A stretch of DNA of 64,000 nt, taken from positions 1 through 64,000 of the forward strand of contig JAXMAR010000041.1 of the NCBI GenBank assembly GCA_046350295.1, given 5' to 3'. The notes under the pieces are model-generated. The model was given only the letters and a program-made list of their open reading frames with translations, did not search any database and was not told the origin of the DNA. Source of the stretch: JAXMAR01 sp046350295. Lineage in GTDB: Bacteria; Planctomycetota; Planctomycetia; Gemmatales; Gemmataceae. The position numbers and the translations under genes were made by a program. Positions 52,304 to 61,900 of the stretch are shown piece by piece. The number at the start of each line of letters is the position of its first letter. Position 1 is the stretch's first letter.

Positions 52304-55266
52304 GGCCTCCTTGGCGGCGTCCTTGAGCAGCTCGGGGCCGACCGTGCCGAACTCCGGGCCGATGCAAATCTTGACGGTCCTGGTCTTGCCGTTCTCGGTG
52401 AAGGTTCCCTCGGCGTGCAGGTTCTCGCCGGGGAAGCGGTCGAGGCGGCCGAAGACAAGGCGCTCGGCTTTGATGGTGTTCTGGACGCCGGCCTTGCGCA
52501 GATAGTCGAGGATCGTGCCGACGAAATCGGCGGGCGGGGGCGCCGCCTGGTCGTGTCGTAGGAGACGCCGGCCGTCGTGCCGACAGGGTCATAGGGCTGC
52601 ATCTCCGCCCGCAAGCGTTTCTCTCCGCCGGAGCTGGCGACGATGGCGCGGTAAATCTTCTCGGCGGCCTCGCTTGCCTTCTGCATGAAGAGGAGGAGCT
52701 GCGGAAAGGCGTCGTCGTGGCAATCGACGTAGCCGGAAGTCAGCCAGCGCTTGACGATGGCGAGCACTTGCGGGAAGAGCCAGACCTGCACGCCGTTCTG
52801 CGCCGGCGCGTCGCCGTTCTTCTTCGCCTTGCCAATGGACTCGCGATAGTAACGCTCCAGGATCAGCCGGGCGATGGCGAACGCGACTTCTTGCTCCCGG
52901 CGGTTCTTGAGGTCGTCCAGGGTGAGAAAGACTGATTCGCCGACGATGGGGGCATTCTCGACACGCGTGGGAATGTCCCTGGACGAGAGGACTACGCGGG
53001 CCTCGTCGTCAAAGTTGGCCTGTAAGCGCTCGGCCGGGACTTCGTAGCGGTAGCCGGCGACGCGCGGGTAGGTGATTTCGAGCCAGGGGCGGCCGATGAG
53101 GCGGTCGGGGATAGCCTTCACGCGGCCGGGCTTGGGCCGAGCCGGCGCCTTCTTCTCCCGCTCCGACGTCCCGGCGCAGGGGATGAACGAGAAGGGAACG
53201 CCGTAGACCTCGGCATACTCCGGCTCGAAATGGCCTGCGTCGTTCACGGTGTAGCTGATGCGGCGGAGGCCCCGGCCGACGACCTGTTCGCAGAGCAGCT
53301 GCGTGCCGAAGGCGCGGACGCCCAGGATGTGGGTGACGGTGTTCGCGTCCCAGCCTTCGGTGAGCATCGACACGGAGACGACGCACTTGACGTGGGCGCC
53401 GAGCTTGCCGGCCTTGCCGACCGTGTTCAGCACCTCGCGCATCAGGTCTTCGTCGGTAAGGCTCTCCGCGTCGCGGCCGGGGAAGCGCTCGCGGTACTCG
53501 GCCTTGAACTCCTCGATCTGGGCATGAGCCAGCTTCTTGAAGTCGGCCGACATGCCTTCTTCCGATTCGAGCTGCTCGCTATCGACGAGGATCGTGTTCG
53601 GGCGATGGAGCCAGCGGTTGTTGTCGGCGTTGTTGAAGATGTCCAGCTTGCCGGGGGCGACGTAGGCGGAGCCGTCCGGATGCGTCTTGCCGGTCTCGTG
53701 GCCGGCGATGTAGTCGAAGACGAGCTTGCTGACGTTGGTGTTGTTGCAAACGACGATGAAGACCGGGGGCGTGTGGCCGAGCGCTTGCCCTTCGGTGTCG
53801 GCCTCCCATTCGCGGTATTGCTTTTCGTAGTGCGAATAGAGGCTTTGCAAGGCGCCTTCCAGTTCCTGCGGTAGCTGCGGCGGGCCGGTGATAGCGTCCG
53901 TGCCGCGTCCCTTTTTGGGGAGGGCGTCGCGGATGCGAAGCCAGAGGTCGCGATAGGTCGGATAGCTGCCCGTCATGGCGTCGTCGGCCACGGGGACGCG
54001 TGGGATCTTGACGATGCCGCTTTCGATGGCGTCGATGAGGGAGAAGTCGGAAACGACCCAGGGGAACAGCGTCCCCTCGGGATAACCGGAGCCGCGGAGG
54101 TAGAAAGGCGTGGCGGAGAGGTCGTAGACCGTCTTGATGTTCAACTTGGCGTGAACCGCCTCCAGGCCGTTGATCCAGAGCCGGGCCTCTTCTTCGCGCT
54201 GCTCGGCTTCCTTCCGGTCGTCCCCGGTGAGCTTCTCTTCAATCTCGACCGGGCGCGAGCGGTAGCAATGGTGCGCCTCGTCGTTGATTACGACGAGGCC
54301 GCGCTTATTTTCCGGTCCCCAGACGCGGCGGACCATTTGCGCCGGCGTCTCGGTGAAGGCGCCGGGCTGCCCTCCCGTGAGAATCGCCTTCGTGAGCCGG
54401 CCGGCCTCGCCGCGCTCCTTGAGTTTGAAGGCGTGGAAATTGACGATGACGACCTTGGCGCTCCCGAGGTCGCCGAGATGCTCAACGGGAACGAGGTCGA
54501 ACTTCTTGTAATAGTTGCCGCCGTCGGACGGCAACAGGACGCGCAGGCGGTCGCGCACGGTGATGCCGGGGGCGACGATGAGGAAGGCGTCGGAGAAGCG
54601 GCGATCGCTGGGATAGGCCCGTTTGTTGAGCGTCTGCCACGCGATGAGCATGGCCATGACGAACGTCTTTCCCGTCGCGGTGGCCATCTTGCACGCCTGA
54701 CGCATGAGCGGCGTCCCCGCTTCCTTGGCGCACGCTTCCAGATGGGTGAGAATCGGCTGCCCGCCGTGTTTCGTAGCCGCCTCGGTCAGGTAAATCATCG
54801 TCTCCAGCGCTTCGATCTGACAAAAGAAGCGGCGATTCTCCCGGTCGGGCGCTTTCCAATGCTCAAGCAGCAGGCGCGTGACCGGGGTGACATCCGGGTA
54901 CTCCTGCTTGCGCCAGACTTCGACGCGCTGACGCACGAAGTTGATGTCGTCGTTGTCCTTTATGCGGTCGAGGGTCCATTGGGTTTCGAGCGTCAGCTGC
55001 TTTTCCTTTTTTCGCGGCTGGGCGATGGGGACGAAGTAGGCGCTCTTGCGTCGCGTCTCGGCAATGGCGTCCGTGATACCGGATTCGTCGAAGACCCAGT
55101 GGCGCCGGGGTTCCTCGAAAGGCGAATTGAGGATCGGGTTCTCGATGGTGACGGGCATGGAGCGCGTCCGACGTTGCGGGTTCAGCGGTCCCCGCATTTT
55201 CTGCCAAGAGCAGAGGCGCTGCAAGGGGTTTGGCAAAATCGCGGCCGCAATGCCGCGTTTGCGCAT
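52204..55266 (-). CDS. DEAD/DEAH-helicase restriction enzyme (BPTD_3080-like), frameshifted end
   Basis: A 1020-residue frame. Homology begins near MPVTIENPILNSPFEEP (residue 37). Helicase motifs are MATATGKTFVMAML (Walker A), VVINDEAHHCYR (DEAH box), YDLSATPFYLRG, SMLTEGWDANTVTHILGVRA and CEQVVGRGLRR (motif VI). The start at 55266 is supported by GAGGG 7 bp upstream and by a TGATG overlap with the HEAT-protein stop. Real homology ends at about VSYDTTR (52560), after which the frame is arginine/serine shadow; the usual C-terminal nuclease portion is missing. Such proteins cut unmodified DNA. This copy is probably inactive. Confidence 0.78.
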   Translation of the reverse strand: MRKRGIAAAILPNPLQRLCSWQKMRGPLNPQRRTRSMPVTIENPILNSPFEEPRRHWVFDESGITDAIAETRRKSAYFVPIAQPRKKEKQLTLETQWTLDRIKDNDDINFVRQRVEVWRKQEYPDVTPVTRLLLEHWKAPDRENRRFFCQIEALETMIYLTEAATKHGGQPILTHLEACAKEAGTPLMRQACKMATATGKTFVMAMLIAWQTLNKRAYPSDRRFSDAFLIVAPGITVRDRLRVLLPSDGGNYYKKFDLVPVEHLGDLGSAKVVIVNFHAFKLKERGEAGRLTKAILTGGQPGAFTETPAQMVRRVWGPENKRGLVVINDEAHHCYRSRPVEIEEKLTGDDRKEAEQREEEARLWINGLEAVHAKLNIKTVYDLSATPFYLRGSGYPEGTLFPWVVSDFSLIDAIESGIVKIPRVPVADDAMTGSYPTYRDLWLRIRDALPKKGRGTDAITGPPQLPQELEGALQSLYSHYEKQYREWEADTEGQALGHTPPVFIVVCNNTNVSKLVFDYIAGHETGKTHPDGSAYVAPGKLDIFNNADNNRWLHRPNTILVDSEQLESEEGMSADFKKLAHAQIEEFKAEYRERFPGRDAESLTDEDLMREVLNTVGKAGKLGAHVKCVVSVSMLTEGWDANTVTHILGVRAFGTQLLCEQVVGRGLRRISYTVNDAGHFEPEYAEVYGVPFSFIPCAGTSEREKKAPARPKPGRVKAIPDRLIGRPWLEITYPRVAGYRYEVPAERLQANFDDEARVVLSSRDIPTRVENAPIVGESVFLTLDDLKNRREQEVAFAIARLILERYYRESIGKAKKNGDAPAQNGVQVWLFPQVLAIVKRWLTSGYVDCHDDAFPQLLLFMQKASEAAEKIYRAIVASSGGEKRLRAEMQPYDPVGTTAGVSYDTTRRRPRPPISSARSSTICARPASRTPSKPSALSSAASTASPARTCTPREPSPRTARPGPSRFASARSSARSAPSCSRTPPRRPCAASAATFCSSAASPSIPTSPKRPRSSASLRS

Positions 55267-56910
55267 CAGCTACCCTCGATCTTTTTTATCGCGGCCAGGA
55301 TCGTCATTCGTAAGGTCGCATCCGGGTGGAATCTCAGCTCGCGCAGAATGGGTATGGCGTCCTTCGCGTCCGGTCCAAGTGATGCGACGGCATCAATGGC
55401 TGCCGACTGAACGGTCAAAGCCTTGTCGGTGAGCCTGGCGAGAATGAAGGGCAATATCGCCTTGACGTTCATCGCGTCGGATTCTGCCATCCTCCGCAAC
55501 GCGACAACGGCAGAGTGGCGCAAGGGAAATCCAGCTAGTGGCGTCCGCGGATCGGCCGAGATGCGACCGATCAGTTCGATTGCCTCGATGTTCGAAGGAT
55601 CGATCTCCGTGATGGTACCCATGTGCGCGGATACCAGACCCGCCGCGATTGCGTCTCCCTTGGGCTGGTAGGCTGCATAGAACTGTTTGATCTGCGCGAG
55701 CAGGACAGGCGCCGCCGGACCCGCCTTCTTGCGCAACCTTGTCAGGGCGAGTCCCGCGTCGTGGTAGGACAGCAGCGTAGGGACATTCGGAGGAAGGCTC
55801 AAGCTAAGGACGTGGGGATAGACGTCTCGGTTCAGCTTCTCAAGCGCATTGAGTGCTTCGAGCCGGACTTTGGGCAGCGGGTCAAGAGCTATCACTTCGC
55901 AGAGAGCCCTAGAGAACTGCTCGGGCAAGTCCAAATCGGCCAACCGTTGGAGGCCCCTTGCGGCGCGAATCCTTGTGTCCGGGTCTTTCGCTTTCAGGTC
56001 CAGTAGCGCCCCTTTCAGGGCATCCTCTATGCGCTTGAGCCTCTTGTCCACTTCGCCGCGGTCGAGGTCGATCTTCTTCTTCAGGTCGTCCAACTCCTTG
56101 CGCTTCTCGTCGATTTCCTTCTTCGTCTCCTCCATCTCGCGCTTGATCGCTCGCATGGCTTTTTCGGACTCCTCTGTCTTCTTGCGCTCCTCGCTCGCCT
56201 TCACTCTCGTTGCCTCCGCTGCCTTCTCGGCTTCCTCCGCCTTTGCCAACAGGTCCCCGGACTTTTTTGCCGCCGCCTCCGCCTTGTCCTCCGCCTCCTT
56301 CGCTTTCTTGAAACTCCTCGGCCTTTCTTGGCGCTCGAGACGCCTCTTTCGGCCTTGCGGCGGCCTTGCGTGGCGCCTCGTCGCAGCTCGAACCTTTCTT
56401 GGCCTCACCCGTCAACTCCTCTTTGCTCTTCCGCTCGACCTTCTCCGTCTCCGCAAGAAGCTCCCGGTTCTTGTCAATGTTCGCAAGTAGCGCTGAGAAG
56501 CCGATGACGAGGATCAGCGCAGCGGCGCTGATCCCAAACCCGCTTGCGTTCGCGAAGAAGCTCCCGGCTCGGCCCATGAAGAAGAGGACAAAGCTCGCGA
56601 GGCTCATCAGGACCGCAACGATGGCGGCGGCGACTGCAAGGGCGTTTTGCCGCAGCAAGGCAGCCAATGCCAGCGCGCCTAGGCCGACCAGGATGGAAAA
56701 CACCGGCAGCGCATGGTAGAGCCAACCAGGGGCGGCCGGCCCACCGGACGAATGAGCGACGGCGCTTGCGACAAGCGGAACGGCTGCCGTTTGCCGGTGC
56801 GGAACATGGACGATCTGTCCGCACTTCGAGCATTTCGCTTTGCTGTGTTTGAAGTCGTCGCCAAGAGCAAGCCTCGATTGGCAACGGGGACAAGTGAGTT
56901 GGATGGGCAT
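55266..56910 (-). pseudogene. Zinc-ribbon, membrane, coiled-coil and HEAT-repeat protein, one frameshift
   Basis: Two overlapping frames join into one protein of about 550 residues. Frame one starts MPIQLTCPRCQSRLALGDDF with a CxxC...CxxC zinc ribbon (CPRC, CSKC), has three membrane helices, then KNRELLAETEKVERKSKEEL. Near 56311 (AAA on the plus strand) the reading shifts by one to KKAKEAEDKAEAAAKKSGDL, a long coiled coil (to about ELDDLKKKIDLDRGEVDKRL), and then HEAT-like repeats (VRLEALNALEKLNRDVY, RHSAVVALRRMAESDAM, VQSAAIDAVASLGPDAK). Removing one T from GAGTTTCAAG restores the frame. It overlaps the restriction gene as TGATG. Role unknown; membrane sensor or scaffold inferred. Confidence 0.68.
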
Positions 56911-57741
56911 GACGTTGGGCCGCCAAAAAAAACGGAGCGCCGAACCACGGCCGCTCAGGGAGCCCCCGCAACGGGGCGCAGCAGAACAGCACATGGCCGA
57001 CGCCCCTTGCGGGGCGCGGTCCAAGGCTGCTTCTGCTGGATACAAGGGCTTGCGGCCCAGGGTTGCGGTTTTCCCTGAAGCAGTTCTCAGACGCTTGCGC
57101 GTCGTCTCGGATTGTTCGCGGCCTTGGCCGCGATCATTGGCGCGTCGGTCTCCGGTCTCCAAATCGAGCATCGCCCCGTGCGAAGCTCGGTCCTTTATTG
57201 TCCGCGCGGCCGGGGATCGGGCAACAGAAAAGTTGCTTGCAACGAAAGCCCGACAAGCGCAAGCTGAGTCTTGGCGAGCGGCTTGTCAGGGGACCGGCCT
57301 CGGCTCGCCCCAACAGGCGGTGCTCTCGCTGGGGAAGGCGCCGCCAAGCGCCCCGCCGATTCAATCGTCTGCACCGGTGCCTGTGCCGATCCCGGCGAAG
57401 TCTTCCATCCCGCCGGACAGCAAGAGCGCGCCCGGTGCCGGCGAAGGCGCGTTCGGCATGTCGGCCTTGCCCGAGGATGTCCGTCAGCAGGCCGTGCTGC
57501 GCGGCGGCTTGGGCCAGAGGGCGGCCGATTGACCGTCGTTCCCGGCGTCGTTCAATTTTGGCAACCCCGGTTGCCACCCGGCGGCTTGTACGCAAGGGGA
57601 ACGTATGATTGGTCGGGCGAAAGTGCCTCGTCGTCTGATGTCGTTTTCTGGGTATGGTTTGCGATATGGGCGTAGGGCGCGATAGGACGCGACTAGGCGC
57701 GACTAGGCGCTGCGACGATGGTTGCGACGACCGGCCGCTTG
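56911..57741. other. Gap of about 830 bp with no confident gene
   Basis: Only ambiguous frames occur. A plus frame ending at 57532 has a Pro/Ser-rich end that looks protein-like (KAPPSAPPIQSSAPVPVPIP, MSALPEDVRQQAVLRGG), possibly the tail of a lost gene, but its upstream part is not convincing. Around 57680-57703 there are three approximate 10-bp units (CGCGATAGGA, CGCGACTAGG, CGCGACTAGG). Confidence 0.4.
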
Positions 57742-58224
57742 TCACGGCAGCGTGTCGAGCTCGTCAAGGGAGATTAACCCCGCCTCGCGCCTCCGCTCCT
57801 CTTGAAGTCGCATCTGGCGTTCGCATTCCTCGACGGCCGCTTCCTCGGCATCCTCCTGGCGCAGAGTGACCAGCGTCGGTAGCCCGCCGGCGCCGAGCAA
57901 GTAACGGGAGGCCCAATCGCGCGCCCGCGCGTCGCCGCGCTTTGCCTCGTGTAGCGCCCGGCGGCATACGTCCGCCCACGCGTCGCGGTCCCAAATGTCT
58001 CCAAGGATCGCGAGGTAGTCCCGCTCGACCGCTCGCGGCGGCCGGCCAGGACCACCGGGGTTGCCGAGGGCGAACGTCCCATTCCGGTTCCGGGCCGATT
58101 TCGAGAGAGTTGCGATGCCCATGATCCGCCCCTTGCCGTTTTTCCGCCGTCTAAACGGTCGGCCGGGTTCCGCCCCCCGGCGCTCTTGGTCCCGACGATT
58201 CAGCGTATCACCGTTTTGGTCCAT
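57742..58224 (-). CDS. DUF5681-like mobile-element protein
   Basis: Up to 160 residues; an inner ATG at 58122 (MGIATLSKSARNRNG) is the likelier start. The diagnostic stretch is GTFALGNPGGPGRPPRAVER, followed by DYLAILGDIWDRDAWADVC and RGDARARDWASRYLLG. Proteins with the GNPGGxGRP motif are common in planctomycete and phage-like elements, where they often lie by integrases or terminases. The role is unknown. It is the last gene inside the island on the right side. Confidence 0.68.
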   Translation of the reverse strand: MDQNGDTLNRRDQERRGAEPGRPFRRRKNGKGRIMGIATLSKSARNRNGTFALGNPGGPGRPPRAVERDYLAILGDIWDRDAWADVCRRALHEAKRGDARARDWASRYLLGAGGLPTLVTLRQEDAEEAAVEECERQMRLQEERRREAGLISLDELDTLP

Positions 58225-58248
58225 GGCTGTAGCCTCTTGGCAAACGAG

Positions 58249-58440
58249 TCACGTCGCCTCCCCTTCGACCACCGCCATCACCCGCTCCTTGGCGGCCTCG
58301 CTCAGCGCATGCCAGCGTTCTCGGATTCGCGCCAGCCGGGGGTCGGCGCCGCTGGAATCGTCCAAATCTGCACCGCTTTTTGCAGCGCTGCACGTCTCTT
58401 CTTGCGAATTCCCCGCGTTTCGCGTAGAGTGTTCGAATCT
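58249..58440 (-). pseudogene. C-terminal fragment, possibly of another integrase
   Basis: A frame without a start codon reads NSQEETCSAAKSGADLDD then DPRLARIRERWHALSEAAKE and RVMAVVEGEAT with a stop at 58249. Its style matches C-terminal tails seen after planctomycete integrases, and it runs across the right att core. A stop lies upstream in frame on the chromosomal side, so only the fragment remains. The assignment is tentative. Confidence 0.3.
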
Positions 58441-58448
58441 CCGTGGGG
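58431..58448. repeat. attR: right attachment core
   Basis: GTTCGAATCTCCGTGGGG is identical to 46292-46309 in tRNA-Glu, followed by CA and a T-run. The tRNA has one extra G before CA. It marks the right boundary of the island. Confidence 0.8.
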
Positions 58449-58450
58449 CA

Positions 58451-58941
58451 TTTTTTCCCTTCTCGCCGCTGCCGGTTCCTCATCCTGCTGCTCATCTGTT
58501 GCGCGACCATTTACCTATTGCTTGCTGTTTCGCAAAAAAAAACCTTGCAATTATGTTTGCTTTTCTCGTCCCATAGTACAAAATAGGCGTTTTGACTAAG
58601 CGGAAACGCCCAGAGCGTTGCGGACTTCCCCTATGCCGTAGCGCGGGGCTTGGAAAGATTGATCGCCCCTCGCTCATCTTTCTCCCGACGTGGTTCTTCG
58701 GGTCGGAGCCGGACGCTTCGGCCGCTCGCTCGGCAAGATCCCTCGTGGAGGTAAACGCCCCATGTCTCTCTCGCCTTCCCTCCGTTCCCTGCTCGTCTTG
58801 CGCGCAGAGCCCCATCCGGTCCGACCACCCTTGCTCCCCCATTCCGTGCGGCTTTAGTTAGCGCGTCGAATGCGCCGGTGCGGCGCCTGATCGTCTCGCG
58901 TTTGCGGTTCGCTCGCCCAACCACTCCTTGCGGATAATTCG
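58451..58941. other. Gap of about 490 bp upstream of the giant surface protein
   Basis: After the att copy comes an AT-richer stretch (58520-58590, with AAAAAAAACC and TACAAAATAGG) that may hold the promoter of the giant gene. The open frames here are Arg/Ser-rich and not convincing. I see no second gene. Confidence 0.4.
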
Positions 58942-61900
58942 ATGAGCCTCAATCCATTCGCCCGGAAGAACGGCCACAAGAAGACGGCGCCGCGCAAGCA
59001 GCAACGCGCGCGACTCCAGGTGGAAAGCCTGGAAAGCCGCATCACGCCGTCGGCGGTGACGACGGACCGGCCGGACTATCACGTGGGCGAGAACGTCCTC
59101 ATTACCGGGACGGGATTCCAGCCCGGCGAGACGATTGAGTTGCAGGTGATCCACACCGATGGACAGCCGGACCTGGATGCGGGCCATGCCCCCTGGCAGA
59201 TCGTCGAGGGAGGCAGTGGGGACCTCGATGGCCTGAATGACGGCAACTTTCAAACGACATGGGTGGTGACGCCGGATAGCGCGCATTCCATGTTGCGGCT
59301 GACGGCGGTCGGGCTCACGTCCGGCTTTACGGCCCAGGCGGACTTCACGGACGGCCCGGTGCTGAGCCCGATCAACTCCCAGGTGATCAATAAGGGGGGC
59401 ACGCTCCAATTGACCGCGAGCGCCAGCGGCGGTTCCGGGACCATCACCTACGGCCTCGATTCCGCTCCCGCCGGCGCGACGATGAACTCGTCAACCGGCG
59501 CCTTTTCCTGGACGGCGCCGCCGACGGACGCCGTCAGTTGGTGGACGGGTGACACGCTCGCTGGCGGTCAAGCCGTCGACGCCGCCACAGGCGGGACCGG
59601 CACGTTCACCTCCTCCAATCCCATCGACGACACCTTCGCCGGCTCCGGCCATGCGGCGACCGACGTGCGCGGGTTCAACGATGTGGGCCATGCCGTTGTC
59701 GTGGACTCCGCCGGCAGAAGCTATGTGGCCGGGAGTAGCGCGAGCGGCGCCGCGGCCGCGAGCGACGACTTCGTCATCACCCGCTACACGGCCGCCGGGG
59801 TCCTCGATACCACGTTCGGGTCGGGTGGCAGCGTCATTACCGACTTCGCCGGCCTCCAGGACGAAGGCCAAGGCATGGTGATCGACAGCGCCGGTCGTCT
59901 CTATGTCGCCGGCCACACCTACAATGGCTCGAACTGGGACTTCGCCCTCGCCCGCTATACCACGTCCGGCGTCCTGGATTCGACCTTCGGTTCGGGCGGC
60001 AAGGTCACCACCGACTTCGCCGGCCGGGATGACCTGTCCTATGGCGCCATCGCCCTGGACGCCTCGGGCCGCGTCTTCGTCGGCGGCTACACCTTCGATG
60101 GCGTGAGTCCGACGTTCTCCATCGCTTGCTACACCTCGGCCGGCGTCCTGGATTCCACCTTCGGCGCCGGCGGCAAGGTCACCACCGATATCAACACTCA
60201 GTACGAGCGCATCAACGCTCTGACGGTGGATTCCTCCGGGCGCATCGTCGCCGTCGGCTTCGCCAACAACAATACGGACTTTGCCCTCGCGCGTTACACG
60301 GCCGCGGGCGCGCTGGACTCCACCTTCGGCTCGGGCGGCATCGTCGTTTCCGATTTCAGCGGCGCAGGCAGGGACGATGGCGGCTGGGCCGTGACCATCG
60401 ATAGCTCGGGCAATATCCTCGTCGCCGGCAACGTCTCCAACGGCTCCAACACCGATTTCGCGCTGGCCCGCTACACTGCGGCCGGCGTGCTCGATTCCTC
60501 TTTCGGCTCCGGCGGCAAAGTCAGCACCGACTTCACCGGCCACGATGACCAGGCCTACGGCGTCGCCGTCGACGGCACAGGTAAGATCGTCGTCGCCGGC
60601 TATTCCGCCAACGGATCGAATAACGACTTCGCCGTCGCGCGCTACACCTCGGCCGGCGCCCTCGATACCACCTTCGCCTCGGCCGGCAAGATCACGACCG
60701 ACTTCGCCGGCCGCGACGACTCCGGCTTCGGCATGACGCTCGATGCCAGCGGCCGCATCGTCGTCGCGGGCGCCACCAGCAATGGCGCCAACCTCGACCT
60801 CGCCGTGGCCCGCTATCTGGACAGTGCCCCTGCCACCGCCACGGGCAAGGTCGGCCAAGCGCTCAGCTTCGACGGTCGAGGCAATCTGAACACCAACCTG
60901 ACCGTCAACTACGCGACCGGGGTCACGTTCGACGCCTGGGTCAAGACCACGGCAAGCGCGGGCATGATCATGGCGGGCGGCGGTGGCGATAGCACCAAGA
61001 ACGGCATGAGCCTGTTTATCCAGGGGGGCCTCGCGACTCTGTACGGCAGCCGCTCGACCTCGGGCGTTCAGAATTTCCTTATCCAGGGGGGCAGCGCGAT
61101 CAACGATGGCGCCTGGCATCATCTCGCGGCGACCTGGACGGGCGATGCCACCGCCAACGGCGTCAAGCTCTATGTGGATGGCGCTCTGGTCGCGCAAGCG
61201 ACAGCAAACGGGTCGATCACCGGCGGCAATGACAGCACACCGCTCTACCTCGGCGGCCACGGGACCATCGCGCACACCAAGTTGGTCGGCGCCATCGACG
61301 AGGCGGACGTCTTCCGCCGCGTCCTGAGCGCCACGGAAATTCAAGCCATCTACGCCTCCGCCAACGAAGGCAAGGGCCCGCTGACGACGCCGACCGATGC
61401 GGTGAGCTGGTGGAAGGCGGAAGGGAACGCCTCCGACAGTAGCGGCGCCAACAGCGGCGCCTTGACCAACGGCGCCACGACCGCGCCGGGCCGCATCGGT
61501 CAGGCGTTCAGCTTCGACGGCGTCGACGACTATGTCAGCGTTCCAAATGCCGCCAATCTCAACCCGACGAGCGCGATCTCCGTCGATGCATGGGTCTCCG
61601 TGTCTTCCACTGGCACGTTCCAGTACTTCGTCAACAAGTTCAACCACAACGGCGGCAGCGCCGACGACTCCTATACGCTCGGCGCCCTGGCGAACGGCAA
61701 CATACGCTGGCAGATCGACACCAACAACGGCGGCGTCCAGGACAACATCCTCGACACCACCGGCGTCAACATCTACGACGGCAAGTTCCATCATCTCGCC
61801 GGCACGTATGACGGTTCCACCATGCGTCTCTACGTCGATGGGACACAGGTGGCCTCGCGCAGCGCCGCCGGGCCGATTATGACCACGTCGACCAACGTGC

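Larger units (their letters stand above)
46292..58450. mobile_element. Genomic island integrated in tRNA-Glu (about 12.2 kb)
   Basis: The island is bounded by a direct repeat of the tRNA 3' end (GTTCGAATCTCCGTGGGG at 46292-46309 and 58431-58448). A tyrosine integrase lies at the tRNA side reading toward it. The right copy is followed by CATTTTTT, which would be the original tRNA terminator. Contents in order: integrase, HTH regulator, truncated serine recombinase, decayed IS630, a 1.7-kb IS inside a small gene, membrane protein, methyltransferase-like tail, helicase-type restriction protein, zinc-ribbon/HEAT protein and a DUF5681-type protein. Several parts are broken, so the island is probably old and immobile. 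The repeat and integrase placement are seen; mobility is inferred. Confidence 0.82.

Noticed and set aside
57134..57745. 203-codon minus frame in the gap
   Set aside because: Arg/Ser-rich, no family features, and it overlaps a plus-strand stretch with better coding character.
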